Assembly: GCF_002209565.1 (NCBI RefSeq)
Contig: NZ_NJIH01000001.1
Coordinates: 124,001 to 188,000, forward strand
DNA: 64,000 nt
Source: Candidimonas nitroreducens
Lineage (GTDB): Bacteria > Pseudomonadota > Gammaproteobacteria > Burkholderiales > Burkholderiaceae_B
Reading direction: 5' to 3'
Of this stretch, positions 16,813 through 26,693 are shown one piece after another (within the stretch, counting starts at the first letter, position 1; each line of letters begins with the position of its first letter). The translations under genes and the position numbers were made by a program. Under the pieces are notes generated by a model, which saw nothing but the letters and a program-made list of their open reading frames with translations, had not been told where the DNA came from and made no database searches.

Positions 16813-17199
16813 ATGGCCAAGCAGATCATCCACACCGACGCGGCTCCCGCGGCGGTCGGCCCTTATTCCCAGGCGGTGGCGGCAGATTCGGGCAAGACTG
16901 TCTACCTGTCCGGCCAGATAGGGCTGGAGCCGGGTACCGGCGAACTCATATCGGAAAACTTCGAAGGCCAGGTGCGGCAGTCTTTCGCCAATCTGCAGGC
17001 AGTCATTACGGCCGCCGGCGGTACGCTCGACAGCATCGTCAAGCTTACGCTGTTCCTGACGGATCTCAGCAAGTTCGCCAGCGCCAACGCCATCATGGCC
17101 GACGTCATCCCGCAGCCTTACCCGGCGCGCTCCACCATCGGGGTGGCCAGCCTGCCCAAGGGCGCCCAGTTTGAAGTCGAAGCCGTCATCGTGGTCTAG
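16813..17199 (+). CDS. ridA: RidA-family imine/enamine deaminase
   Basis: RidA/YjgF/UK114 protein, 128 residues, which hydrolyses reactive 2-aminoacrylate and other enamines released by PLP enzymes; a trimer. Motifs: APAAVGPYSQAV at the N-terminus, VYLSGQIGLEPGTGEL, and the conserved Arg in YPARSTIGVASLPKGAQFEVEAVIV. It lies just before recG (about 70 bp), in the same direction, and could be cotranscribed. The call to the RidA subfamily rests on the conserved Arg and the PKGA(x)FEVE block. Confidence 0.93.
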   Translation: MAKQIIHTDAAPAAVGPYSQAVAADSGKTVYLSGQIGLEPGTGELISENFEGQVRQSFANLQAVITAAGGTLDSIVKLTLFLTDLSKFASANAIMADVIPQPYPARSTIGVASLPKGAQFEVEAVIVV

Positions 17200-17271
17200 C
17201 GCCGCCATGGCGCAGCCGCTCTCCGCCTGCCGGCGGCCCTCGTGGCCGGGCCCGGCGGCGTACCCGCACGG

Positions 17272-19338
17272 ATGAGCGCCGCGCCGGCCGGCCGCGGCCC
17301 GCAGCGCGGCGCAAGCCCCGCCGCCACGCTAGAGCGCAAATTCCAGCGGCTCGGCCTGCGCGACGCGCAGGACTTCATCGTGCATCTGCCCATGCGCTAC
17401 GAGGACGAGACTCAGGTCGTCCCCATAGGCGGCCTGCGCGCCGGCCAGACGGGGCAGGTCGAAGGCGAAGTGCTGCATTCCGAGGTGCAGTACCATCCGC
17501 GGCGCCAGCTGCATGCGCTGCTGGAAGACGGCACTGGCCGGCTGGCGCTGCGCTGGCTGCATTTTTATCCCAGCCAGCAAAAGCAATTGGCGCGCGGCCG
17601 GCGCCTGCGCGTGCGCGGCGAGGTGCGCGGCGGTTTTGCCGGCATCGAGATGGTGCATCCCAAGGTGGGTGCCGCGGACGCCGCGCTGCCCGAGGCGCTG
17701 ACACCGGTCTATCCCAGCACCGACGGCCTGTCGCAGCCGGTGCTGCGCAAGGCCATCGACCGGGCGCTGCAGCAGGCCGACCTGTCCGACACGCTGCCCG
17801 AGGCGATCCGCGAACGCTACGGGCTGCTGCCCTTCGACCAGGCGATCCGCGTGCTGCATCATCCGCCGCCGCAACTGTCTTATCACGATCTGGTCGAACG
17901 CGGCCATCCGGCATGGAGCCGCATCAAGTTCGACGAGCTGCTGGCGCAGCAGCTGTCGCTGGCGCAGGCTCGCGCCGCGCGCCTGCGCCAGCGCGCTCGC
18001 AGCCTGGATCAGGACGGCCTGCTGCGCCGGCTGCGCGAACGGCTGCCTTTCACGCTGACGTCGGCCCAGGAACGCGCCGCCGCCGAGATCGCTGCCGATC
18101 TGCGCCGGCCCTTTCCCATGCATCGATTGCTGCAGGGCGACGTGGGCAGCGGCAAGACCGTGGTTGCCGCAATGGCCGCGGCCCAGGCGCTGTCCAGCGG
18201 GTCGCAGGTGGCCATCATGGCGCCCACCGAGATCCTGGCCGAGCAGCATTTCCAGAAGCTGGTGGCCTGGCTGGAGCCGCTGGGGGTAGAGATCGCCTGG
18301 CTTACGGGCAGCCTCGCGCCCAAGGCGCGCAAGGCTGCGCTGGCGGCCATTGCCGAGGGCCGGGCGGGCCTGGCCATCGGCACCCAGGCGCTGATCCAGG
18401 ACAAAGTCGAATTCGCACGCCTGGATCTGGTCATACTCGACGAGCAGCATCGCTTCGGCGTGGGCCAGCGCCTGGAACTCAGCCGCAAAGGAGAGACGCA
18501 AGGCGAGCCGGGCTACATTCCGCACCAGCTGAACATGAGCGCCACGCCCATACCGCGCACTCTGGCCATGACCTTCTTCGCCGACCTGGACATCTCGGCA
18601 ATCGACGAGCTGCCGCCCGGACGCAGCCCGGTGCTGACCAAGCTGGTGTCGGACGCGCGCCGCGACGAGGTGGTGGCGCGCGTGGTCGAAGAAGTGCGCC
18701 AGGGGCGCCAGGCCTATTGGGTCTGTCCGCTGGTCGAGGAAAGCGAGGCGCTGCAGCTGCAGACCGCGGTCGATACCCACGCGCGGCTGACGCAGGCGCT
18801 GCCGGGCCTGAGCGTGGGCCTGGTGCACGGGCGCCTGAAGCCGGCCGAGAAGGCGCAGGTGATGCAGGCCTTCCGCGACGGCGCCGTGGATCTGCTGGTA
18901 GCCACCACAGTCATAGAAGTCGGCGTCGACGTGCCCAATGCCTCGCTGATGATCATCGAGCACGCCGAACGCTTCGGGCTGGCGCAGCTGCATCAGTTGC
19001 GCGGCCGGGTAGGGCGCGGGTCGGCGCAGTCGGTCTGCGTGCTGATGTACCAGGCGCCGCTGTCGATGGTGGCGCGGCAGCGCCTGCGCGCCATGTACGA
19101 AACCACCGACGGCTTCGAGATTGCCCAGCGCGACCTCGAACAGCGCGGGCCCGGAGAATTCCTGGGAGTGCGCCAGTCGGGCGTGGAATTGCTGCGCTTC
19201 GCCAGCCTGGAAACCGATGCGCAGCTGGTTGAGCGCGCCAGGGCGGTGGCGCAGGAATTGCGGGAAGCCTTTCCGCGCCATGCGCGGGCCCATCTGGAAC
19301 GCTGGATGCGCGGCCGGCAGGATTTTTTGCGCAGCTGA
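17272..19338 (+). CDS. recG: ATP-dependent DNA helicase RecG
   Basis: Fork-reversal helicase acting in replication restart and recombination; 688 residues from ATG 17272 (a GTG at 17242 would add 10). An N-terminal wedge/OB domain (QTGQVEGEVLHSEVQYHPRR) is followed by the SF2 helicase core: Walker A LLQGDVGSGKTVVA, the DEQH box LVILDEQHRFGVGQR, MSATPIPRTLAMTFF, and motif VI QLRGRVGRG. The C-terminal TRG/wedge contact region has QRDLEQRGPGEFLGVRQSG. The next gene, oxyR, starts 49 bp downstream, a conserved pairing in Burkholderiales. Confidence 0.96.
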   Translation: MSAAPAGRGPQRGASPAATLERKFQRLGLRDAQDFIVHLPMRYEDETQVVPIGGLRAGQTGQVEGEVLHSEVQYHPRRQLHALLEDGTGRLALRWLHFYPSQQKQLARGRRLRVRGEVRGGFAGIEMVHPKVGAADAALPEALTPVYPSTDGLSQPVLRKAIDRALQQADLSDTLPEAIRERYGLLPFDQAIRVLHHPPPQLSYHDLVERGHPAWSRIKFDELLAQQLSLAQARAARLRQRARSLDQDGLLRRLRERLPFTLTSAQERAAAEIAADLRRPFPMHRLLQGDVGSGKTVVAAMAAAQALSSGSQVAIMAPTEILAEQHFQKLVAWLEPLGVEIAWLTGSLAPKARKAALAAIAEGRAGLAIGTQALIQDKVEFARLDLVILDEQHRFGVGQRLELSRKGETQGEPGYIPHQLNMSATPIPRTLAMTFFADLDISAIDELPPGRSPVLTKLVSDARRDEVVARVVEEVRQGRQAYWVCPLVEESEALQLQTAVDTHARLTQALPGLSVGLVHGRLKPAEKAQVMQAFRDGAVDLLVATTVIEVGVDVPNASLMIIEHAERFGLAQLHQLRGRVGRGSAQSVCVLMYQAPLSMVARQRLRAMYETTDGFEIAQRDLEQRGPGEFLGVRQSGVELLRFASLETDAQLVERARAVAQELREAFPRHARAHLERWMRGRQDFLRS

Positions 19339-19387
19339 GAACCGCCGCCCTCGTCTCTTACTGAATTTGTTTTTGCAGGATGCAGAT

Positions 19388-20344
19388 ATGACCCTCACCG
19401 AATTGAAGTACATAGTGGCCGTGGCGCGCGAACGCCACTTCGGACGCGCGGCGGAAGCCTGTTTCGTCAGCCAGCCCACGCTGTCGGTGGCCATCCGCAA
19501 GCTCGAGGACGAACTGGGCGTGGTGTTGTTCGAGCGCGGCGGCACCGAGGTGGGGGTCACGCCGATAGGGCTGAAGGTGGTGGCGCAGGCGCAGCGCGTG
19601 CTGGAAGAGGGCGCCAACCTGCGCGAAATCGCGCGCGAAGGCCACGACCCGCTGGCCGGGCCGCTGCGCGTCGGGGTCATCCATACCGTCGGGCCGTACC
19701 TGCTGCCCAGGCTGGTGCCTGCGCAGATCTCCGCCACACCGCAGATGCCCTTGCTGCTGCAGGAAAACTTCACCGTGCGGCTGCTTGAATTGCTGCGCCA
19801 GGGCGAGATCGACTGCGCCATCGTCGCGCTGCCTTTGCCCGAGTCGGGCCTGATGATGCGGCCCCTGTACGACGAACCCTTTGTCGTGGCGGTGCCCCGC
19901 CATCATCCCTGGACCAAGCTCAAGGAGATCGACGCCAAAGATCTCAAGAAAGAAACCATGCTGCTGCTGGGCACCGGGCACTGCTTCCGCGACCAGGTGC
20001 TGGAAGTGTGCCCCGAACTGTCGCGCTATTCCGCCGCCAGCGACGGCATCCAGCGCACCTTCGAAGGCTCGTCGCTGGAAACCATCCGCCACATGGTTGC
20101 CGCCGGCATAGGCGTCACGGTGCTGCCCACCAGCTCGCTTTCCATGCCCGGCATGAACAGCGATCTGCTGAGCTACATTCCCTTCAAGAAACCGGTGCCC
20201 GACCGGCGCGTGGTGCTGGTCTGGCGCAAGAGCTTTCCGCGCCCGGCCGCCATCGAGGCGCTGGTGTCGGCCGTCTATGCCAGCGAACTGCCCGGCGTCA
20301 GTTACCTGCACGAAGAGAAGGCGGGCGAGCTGGCCGAGGCCTGA
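19388..20344 (+). CDS. oxyR: Peroxide sensor OxyR
   Basis: LysR-family activator of hydrogen-peroxide defence genes, 318 residues from the ATG at 19388. The N-terminal HTH is FGRAAEACFVSQPTLSVAIRKLEDELGVVLF. The redox site is intact: the peroxidatic and resolving cysteines fall at residues 199 and 208 in GTGHCFRDQVLEVC, the same numbering as E. coli OxyR. That identifies OxyR among LysR proteins. It is downstream of recG. Targets are not visible in the window, although the peroxiredoxin at 54.4-55.0 kb would be a natural candidate. Confidence 0.96.
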   Translation: MTLTELKYIVAVARERHFGRAAEACFVSQPTLSVAIRKLEDELGVVLFERGGTEVGVTPIGLKVVAQAQRVLEEGANLREIAREGHDPLAGPLRVGVIHTVGPYLLPRLVPAQISATPQMPLLLQENFTVRLLELLRQGEIDCAIVALPLPESGLMMRPLYDEPFVVAVPRHHPWTKLKEIDAKDLKKETMLLLGTGHCFRDQVLEVCPELSRYSAASDGIQRTFEGSSLETIRHMVAAGIGVTVLPTSSLSMPGMNSDLLSYIPFKKPVPDRRVVLVWRKSFPRPAAIEALVSAVYASELPGVSYLHEEKAGELAEA

Positions 20345-20387
20345 TTCGCAGATGATCTTTCAGTGTATGCTTTGATACGGATTGGCC

Positions 20388-20468
20388 AAGCAAAAGAGAA
20401 CGAGGCGCGAAGCCGCAGACGGTACAAGTAGTACGGCAAGGCAGCGCAACGCTGTTATCTTTTGGTTC
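20388..20468 (+). repeat. Interspersed repeat, copy A (livJ-like leader)
   Basis: Sequence from about GCCAAGCAAAAGAGAAC to GTTATCTTTTGG has imperfect inverted ends and shares AGAGAACnAGGCGCGAAGCCG at one end and GCAACGCnGTTATCTT at the other with the element at 25711-25814, read in the same sense as the local transcript. It occupies the region just upstream of the binding-protein gene at 20504. Confidence 0.6.
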
Positions 20469-20503
20469 GTCTACCCGTATGAGTTACGACAAGGAGGGCA
20501 CTC

Positions 20504-21637
20504 ATGAACATCCGCTATACCCCCGCAGCCGCCGCAATCGGCCTGGCCATCGGCATGCTGGTTTCGGCCAGCGCTGGCGCCGCCGACACCATACGCGTCG
20601 CCGTTGCCGGCCCCTTTACCGGCCCGGTCACGCAATACGGCGAGATGGTCAAGCAGGGCGTGGACACTGCCATCGAACAGATCAACGCCCAGGGCGGCGT
20701 CCTGGGCAAGAAGCTGGTGGCCGTCACCATGGACGACGCCTGCGAACCCAAGCAGGGCCCGGTGGTCGCCAACCGCGTGGTCAATGAAAAAATCCACTAC
20801 GTAGTGGGCCATGTATGTTCCGGCGCCACCATCGCCGCCACCGACATCTACAACGACGAAGGCGTGGTCATGATCTCGCCCTCGGCCACCTCGCCGGCGG
20901 TCACCGACGGCAAGAACTACGACTTCATTTTCCGCACCATAGGCCGCGACGACCAGCAAGGCCCGGCGGCGGCCGACTTCATTGCCAAGCAGATCAAGCC
21001 CAAGCGCGTCGCGATCCTGCACGACAAGCAGTCCTACGGCCAGGGCATCGCCACCGCGGTCAAGAAAGAACTCGAAAAAGACGGCATCAAGGTCGTGATG
21101 TTCGAAGGCATCAACGCCGGCGACAGCGATTACTCGGCGGTCATTACCAAGTTGAAATCGGTCGACGCCGACTTCGTGTACTACGGCGGCTACCACCCGG
21201 AAATGGGCCTGCTGCTGCGCCAGGGCGCGGAACAGGGCCTGAAGGCGCGCTTCATGGGCCCCGAGGGCGTGGGCAATGCCGACATCAATGCCATCGCCGG
21301 CCCCGCCGTCGAAGGCATGCTGCTGACGCTGCCGGCCGACTACTCCAAGAACCCGGCCAACGCCGCGGTGGTCAAGGCCTTCAAAGACAAAAAGCGCGAC
21401 GCCAGCGGCGCCTTCCAGCTGACTGCCTATTCGGCGCTGCTGGCCATTGCCGACGGCATCAAGGGCGTGGGCGCCGACGACCCCACCAAGGTGGCCGCCT
21501 ACCTGCATAGCCATGCCATCGACACCCCGCTGGGCAAGATCTCGTGGAACAAGCAGGGCGACCTGACGAACTTCAAGTTCGAAGTGTTCACCTGGCACAA
21601 GGACGGCACCAAGACCGCCTATCAGTACCAGAAGTAA
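20504..21637 (+). CDS. Branched-chain amino-acid-type ABC substrate-binding protein
   Basis: Periplasmic binding protein of the LivJ/LivK (peripla_BP_6) family, 377 residues. A signal peptide ends near residue 27 (VSASAGAADTI). Typical segments are VAGPFTGPVTQYGEMVKQGV, INAQGGVLGKKL, VVGHVCSGATIAATDIYNDEGV and VYYGGYHPEMGLLLRQ. A strong AAGGAGGG precedes the ATG. It is monocistronic, closed by an intrinsic terminator. Matching permease and ATPase genes (livHMGF) lie 9 kb away without a binding-protein gene, so this is a plausible partner. Leucine/isoleucine/valine specificity is inferred, not proven. Confidence 0.93.
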   Translation: MNIRYTPAAAAIGLAIGMLVSASAGAADTIRVAVAGPFTGPVTQYGEMVKQGVDTAIEQINAQGGVLGKKLVAVTMDDACEPKQGPVVANRVVNEKIHYVVGHVCSGATIAATDIYNDEGVVMISPSATSPAVTDGKNYDFIFRTIGRDDQQGPAAADFIAKQIKPKRVAILHDKQSYGQGIATAVKKELEKDGIKVVMFEGINAGDSDYSAVITKLKSVDADFVYYGGYHPEMGLLLRQGAEQGLKARFMGPEGVGNADINAIAGPAVEGMLLTLPADYSKNPANAAVVKAFKDKKRDASGAFQLTAYSALLAIADGIKGVGADDPTKVAAYLHSHAIDTPLGKISWNKQGDLTNFKFEVFTWHKDGTKTAYQYQK

Positions 21638-21748
21638 AGCGGCTTGTTCAAGCCCGGGCCGGGCCCGGCGCAGCCCTGGTGGGATGTACCGGCCCCGAAG
21701 CGGATTCGGCCCGGCGGCACGCGGGCCGCCGGCATGGCCATCCCCCCG

Positions 21749-21775
21749 ACGCGGCCTCGATGGGCCGCGTTTTTT
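21749..21775 (+). terminator. Intrinsic terminator
   Basis: ACGCGGCC-TCGATG-GGCCGCGT followed by six Ts is a classic rho-independent terminator for the binding-protein gene upstream. It overlaps the stop codon of the convergent Bug gene. Confidence 0.85.
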
Positions 21776-22760
21776 ACAGCTTGACGTGCGGGATATTCGC
21801 CTCGGCAATCACCTGCGCCCATTTCTTGATTTCAGCACGTACGCGCGCCTGCAGCTGGGCGGGGGTCGAGCTTTCGGCAATCGCGCCTTGGGCCGTGAGG
21901 CTGGCCTGCACTTTCGGGGTGCGCAGTATCTTGGCGGTGGCGTCCGACAGACGGTTGATGATGGCGGCGGGAACGCCTGCGGGCGCTGCGAGCGCGGTCC
22001 AGGTATAGGCCTCGAAATTCGGAAAGCCTTCTTCCTTGAAGGTGGGGACGTCTGGCAGCGAAGGCAGCCGTTTCGGGGTGCCGATGGCCAGCGTCCGGAT
22101 GGTGCCGTTTTTAATGTGCTGATATGAAGCCAGCACGTTGTCGAACATCACCGAGACCTGGCCGCCGATCAGATCCCTGATCGCCAGGCTGCTGCCTTTG
22201 TAAGGCACATGCACGATGTCCAGTCCATTCTGGCTCTTGAACAGCTCCATGGTCAGGTTGGGAGGCGAGCCTATGCCCGGCGACGCATAGTTGAGCTTGC
22301 CCGGATTGGCTTTGACCCAGGCGACGAATTCGGGCAAGGTTTTGGCCGGCACCGAGGGGTTTACGTTCAGCACCAGGGGCAGCACCGAGGTCAGCGAGAT
22401 CTGTGCGAAATCCTTGACGGGATCGTAAGGCATGGGCTCGAATAGATCGGTGTTGATCGCGTGCGGCCCGTTGCCCGTGTGCAATATGGTGTAGCCGTCG
22501 GGCGCGGCGTGCGCCGCTGCGGCTTCGCCTATGATGCCCGACGCGCCGGCTCGATTTTCCACTATGAAAGATTGGCCGAACTCGGCCGTCAGCCTTTCGG
22601 CCAGGATGCGGGCGATGATGTCCGTCGCCCCGCCAGCGGGGAAAGGCACGATCATCCTGACGGGCCGGCTGGGCCACGTCTGCGCACTGGCGCTGCGCGC
22701 GCCGGCCATTCCCGCTATTCCCAGTGCGCTTGCGGTCGACAAGAAAGTTCTGCGTTTCAT
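21774..22760 (-). CDS. Bug-family (TctC) tripartite tricarboxylate binding protein
   Basis: Periplasmic solute-binding protein of the Bug/TctC family, 328 residues. The leader MKRRTFLSTASALGIAGMAG followed by ARSASA looks like a signal peptide with a twin-arginine-like start. Family marks are WPSRPVRMIVPFPAGGATDI, VENRAGASGIIG, PDGYTIL, YASPGIGSPPNLTMELF and HVPYKGSSLAIRDLIGGQV. The family binds carboxylates through main-chain contacts and is greatly expanded in Bordetella and relatives, usually without its own membrane genes, as here. It follows the TauD-type dioxygenase on the same strand, so it probably delivers that enzyme's substrate or a precursor. Confidence 0.93.
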   Translation of the reverse strand: MKRRTFLSTASALGIAGMAGARSASAQTWPSRPVRMIVPFPAGGATDIIARILAERLTAEFGQSFIVENRAGASGIIGEAAAAHAAPDGYTILHTGNGPHAINTDLFEPMPYDPVKDFAQISLTSVLPLVLNVNPSVPAKTLPEFVAWVKANPGKLNYASPGIGSPPNLTMELFKSQNGLDIVHVPYKGSSLAIRDLIGGQVSVMFDNVLASYQHIKNGTIRTLAIGTPKRLPSLPDVPTFKEEGFPNFEAYTWTALAAPAGVPAAIINRLSDATAKILRTPKVQASLTAQGAIAESSTPAQLQARVRAEIKKWAQVIAEANIPHVKL

Positions 22761-22811
22761 ACTTGGGCTGGCTCCTCTTTTTTTAGGGCGTCGGCAGGGT
22801 GCCTGTTGGGT

Positions 22812-23717
22812 TTATGCGGCGCGGTAAAAGGGCTCGTCGCCAAGTATCGTGGTGCGGCGCATCAGGCGGCGGTAGCGATCGTCGAACTCAGTGGCCCGAT
22901 GCATGGTCGAGCGGTTGTCCCAGAACACCAAATCGCCGGGGCGCCATTTGTGTGCGTAGACGAATTGCGGCTGCGTGGCGAAGTCGCTGAGCTCGATGAC
23001 CAGTTTGCGGCCTTCGCTTTCCTCCATGCCTTCGATCGTGCGCGTCAAGCCTTCGCCCACATAAAGGGCTTGCTGGCCCGTGCTGGAGTGCGTGCGAACC
23101 ACCGGATGCGCCACGGGAGGCGTTTTGGCTTCTTCTTCGGGGGTCAGCTGCGTGCGGTGCTTCAAGTAAGTGCGGTAGTGCCACGGGTAGTCATGTATCG
23201 CCCTGAGGGTCGCCAAATGCTTTTGGTCTTCGGAGTCCAGCGCCTCGTAGGCGGCGTACATGCTGGCGAATTGCGTATCGGCGCCCACGGGCGGACATTC
23301 CACGCAATAGAGCAGGGAACCCATGCTCGGGCGCTTGACGAAGGACATGTCGGAGTGCCAGAGCATGCCAGCGCGATCCGCGCCGATTTTCTCGCCCTTG
23401 TCGTTGACGACATTGGAGATGAGCGTAACTTCGGGGCACTCGCTCATATTGAATCGGCTCAGCACATGGCCGACCAGTGGGCCGAAGTGTGCGCTGAAGT
23501 CGCGGTGCGCGACAGGCGGCAATTCCTGGTTGCGGAATACCGCCACGCCATGGCGCTCCCAGGCGTCCTTGATGTCGCGGATGACGTGTGCTTGCAGCGG
23601 GGAAGCAAGATCCACCCCTTCGATCTCCACGCCTACATGCTCGCTGAGCTTGCGAATAGTGATGCCGCTGTGCTCGTAGTGATAGGTGTCCGACGCGGTG
23701 TCCGTTGCGCTGCTCAT
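22812..23717 (-). CDS. TauD/TfdA-family 2-oxoglutarate dioxygenase
   Basis: Fe(II)/2-oxoglutarate-dependent dioxygenase of 301 residues. The start chosen is ATG 23717, which follows GGAG at the right distance; upstream ATGs at 23729 and 23741 would overlap the operator. Iron ligands are His121 and Asp123 (LWHSDMSF) and His273 (NRSTMHRATEFDD), and the 2-oxoglutarate-binding arginine is in RRLMRRTT (287/288). This group includes taurine, 2,4-D and alkylsulfate dioxygenases; the substrate is not predictable. It forms a unit with the downstream Bug gene and has its own promoter and a GntR-type operator. Confidence 0.92.
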   Translation of the reverse strand: MSSATDTASDTYHYEHSGITIRKLSEHVGVEIEGVDLASPLQAHVIRDIKDAWERHGVAVFRNQELPPVAHRDFSAHFGPLVGHVLSRFNMSECPEVTLISNVVNDKGEKIGADRAGMLWHSDMSFVKRPSMGSLLYCVECPPVGADTQFASMYAAYEALDSEDQKHLATLRAIHDYPWHYRTYLKHRTQLTPEEEAKTPPVAHPVVRTHSSTGQQALYVGEGLTRTIEGMEESEGRKLVIELSDFATQPQFVYAHKWRPGDLVFWDNRSTMHRATEFDDRYRRLMRRTTILGDEPFYRAA

Positions 23718-23739
23718 TGTTTTCTCCATTAATTGTCTC

Positions 23740-23783
23740 ATTGTCGACAATTAAATTCTACCTAAGCGTACGCGCTATGGAAA
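23740..23783 (-). promoter_or_regulatory. Promoter and GntR-type operator of the TauD-Bug operon
   Basis: On the minus strand a promoter reads TTTCCA (23783-23778), 17 bp, TAGAAT (23760-23755). It is followed at 23751-23740 by the perfect 12-bp palindrome ATTGTCGACAAT. A second TTGTCGACA stands at 23833-23841. A repressor bound at the first site would block the start region. The adjacent GntR gene is the likely source; binding is inferred. Confidence 0.6.
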
Positions 23784-23844
23784 AGAGAAATTTGTTTCTA
23801 TTTGTGTCTTGATGACGGGCCGATATGCCCTATTGTCGACAGCC

Positions 23845-24519
23845 TCAATGGCCGGCGCTGAGTATGCTTTGCGCGTAGGTCAGGTTATCCGTGACCATTT
23901 GTTTGCCGGCCTGATTGGCGGTCGCCGCGTCGCGGCGGCCGAGTGCGTCGAGCACCTTTTGCCAGTTCCGCACGGACTGCGCCCGTCTTTGCGTCGAAGA
24001 CAGTCCGAGCTTCGTGTAGCGGGCCACTTGCAGCGACATCTGGCTCAAGAGCGCCGCGAGTTTGCGGTTGCCGCAGCGGGTGCAGATGTAAGTGGCCATA
24101 TTGGCCGACAGCTCGGCGTGGATGAGCGCCGTGGCCTGCTCGTCGGGCGCGGCGATAGCCTGGACGCGAGCCAGCGTTTCGCCGAGGAATTGCAGGTCTT
24201 TGTCGGTGGCGCGAGCGGTGAACAGCTCGAAGGCCACGCCCAGCAGCGCCGCGCGGATCTGGTAGATCTCCAGCATTTCCTCGGCACTTAACTGGGTCAC
24301 GCTCGCACCATGCCGCGGGCGTATCGACACCACGCCGTCCCGTTCCAGGATCCGCAGCGCTTCGCGAATACTGCTGCGGCCGACGCCGAACAGCTCGGCC
24401 AGGGGAATTTCGCGCAGGCTGGCCCCCGGTTGGATCTCGCCCTTGATGATGCCGTCTGCAATGGCCTTGGCGATTTGCTCCGGTAACGTGACGAACTGGG
24501 AAAGTGGGCCGAGTTGCAT
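23845..24519 (-). CDS. GntR-family regulator (FCD subgroup)
   Basis: Transcriptional regulator of 224 residues. The N-terminal winged HTH is AIADGIIKGEIQPGASLREI, PLAELFGVGRSSIREALRIL and SIRPRHGASV. The C-terminal helical FCD domain carries the usual metal/acid-binding positions (YQIRAALLGVAFELF, HAELSANMATY). FCD regulators usually repress catabolic operons until a carboxylate inducer binds. It sits directly upstream of the dioxygenase and Bug genes on the same strand, with TTGTCGACA palindromes flanking the gap, so it most likely controls them. It starts 87 bp after the ugpC stop. Confidence 0.9.
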   Translation of the reverse strand: MQLGPLSQFVTLPEQIAKAIADGIIKGEIQPGASLREIPLAELFGVGRSSIREALRILERDGVVSIRPRHGASVTQLSAEEMLEIYQIRAALLGVAFELFTARATDKDLQFLGETLARVQAIAAPDEQATALIHAELSANMATYICTRCGNRKLAALLSQMSLQVARYTKLGLSSTQRRAQSVRNWQKVLDALGRRDAATANQAGKQMVTDNLTYAQSILSAGH

Positions 24520-24606
24520 GGGTTTCGCGGATCGAATGCGGGAAGGCGCTTACGCCCAATAAAAGAAATTCGTAGATGAAATTCGTAGATATTACATCGG
24601 CAATGC

Positions 24607-25692
<1,086 letters not shown>

Positions 25693-25710
25693 ATGCGGGT
25701 TTCCTGTTAT

Positions 25711-25814
25711 ACGGGCTTGCAATCAAGAAGATAACGGCGTTGCTTCGCCCGGCCAGTACTAGTTGTATTGTTCTCCGGCTTCGCGCCTTGTTCTCTTCTG
25801 GATTGCAAGCCCGT
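25711..25814 (-). repeat. Interspersed repeat, copy B, with 14-bp terminal inverted repeats
   Basis: ACGGGCTTGCAATC (25711-25724) and GATTGCAAGCCCGT (25801-25814) are perfect inverted repeats bounding about 76 bp. The inner part matches copy A at 20388-20468 at roughly three of four positions when read in the transcript sense. It begins at the ugpE stop codon and fills the ugpE-ugpC gap, so it is transcribed and could fold into a long stem. Confidence 0.7.
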
Positions 25815-26656
25815 CATTTCTCGGCGTCGACCAGGCCCTTAACGAACCATTTTTGCATGAATATGACCACCGCCGCCGGGGGCAGCATGGCCAGGATGGC
25901 CGTGGCCATGACCAGGTTCCACGACGTGACGCTGTCGCCGCCGGCGATCATGCTCTTGATGCCGATGACGATGGGGTACATGCGTTCCTGGGTGGTGATG
26001 ATGAGCGGCCAGAGATACTGGTTCCAGCCGTAGATGAACTGGATCACGAACAGCGCCGCGATGCTGGTGCGCGACAGCGGGAACAAGATGTCCTTGAAGA
26101 AGCGCATCGGCCCGGCGCCGTCTATGCGCGCGGCCTCGACCAGTTCGTCGGGCACGGTCAGGAAGAACTGGCGGAACAGGAAAGTGGCGGTGGCCGAGGC
26201 GATCAGCGGCAGCGTCAGCCCCGCGTAGCTGTTCAGCATGCCCAGGCCGGCCACCACCTTGTAGGTCGGGGCGATGCGTACTTCTACCGGCAGCATCAGC
26301 GTGACGAAGATCATCCAGAAAAAGAACATGCGCAGGCGAAAGCGAAAGTACACCACCGCGAAGGCCGACAGCATGGATATGGCGATCTTGCCGATGGCGA
26401 TGACCAGGGCCATGACGGTGCTGACCCACATCATGCGGCCCACCGGCGGCGTGCTGTGGTCGGTGCCGAACAACACCGTCATGTAGTTGTGCACGAACTG
26501 GTTGCCGGGCAGCAGCGACATGGGCGCTTGCGCCACTTGCTGCATGGTCTGGGTCGAGGCGATGAAGGTGATGTACAGCGGGAAGGCGACGATGGCCACG
26601 CCCGCGATAAGAATCAGGTGCGAGAGTAAATCCAGGTAGGGGCGGCGTTGAATCAT
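25814..26656 (-). CDS. ugpE: Glycerol-3-phosphate ABC transporter permease UgpE
   Basis: Inner-membrane permease, 280 residues, six predicted TM helices. The cytoplasmic EAA loop is [24 protein letters not shown], which contacts the ATPase. Family features [22 protein letters not shown] and [25 protein letters not shown] are those of UgpE/MalG-type proteins. The neighbouring ugpA ends 37 bp upstream on the same strand, so they form one transcript. Confidence 0.94.
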   Translation of the reverse strand: MIQRRPYLDLLSHLILIAGVAIVAFPLYITFIASTQTMQQVAQAPMSLLPGNQFVHNYMTVLFGTDHSTPPVGRMMWVSTVMALVIAIGKIAISMLSAFAVVYFRFRLRMFFFWMIFVTLMLPVEVRIAPTYKVVAGLGMLNSYAGLTLPLIASATATFLFRQFFLTVPDELVEAARIDGAGPMRFFKDILFPLSRTSIAALFVIQFIYGWNQYLWPLIITTQERMYPIVIGIKSMIAGGDSVTSWNLVMATAILAMLPPAAVVIFMQKWFVKGLVDAEK

Positions 26657-26693
26657 GGCGGGGCGTCCGTGGCGTTCTTAGTTATTGTTGGGC

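Noticed and set aside
17329-19821. Long open frame antisense to recG and the start of oxyR.
   Set aside because: Shadow of genuine genes; no motifs, no ribosome-binding site, and RecG/OxyR catalytic residues are on the plus strand.
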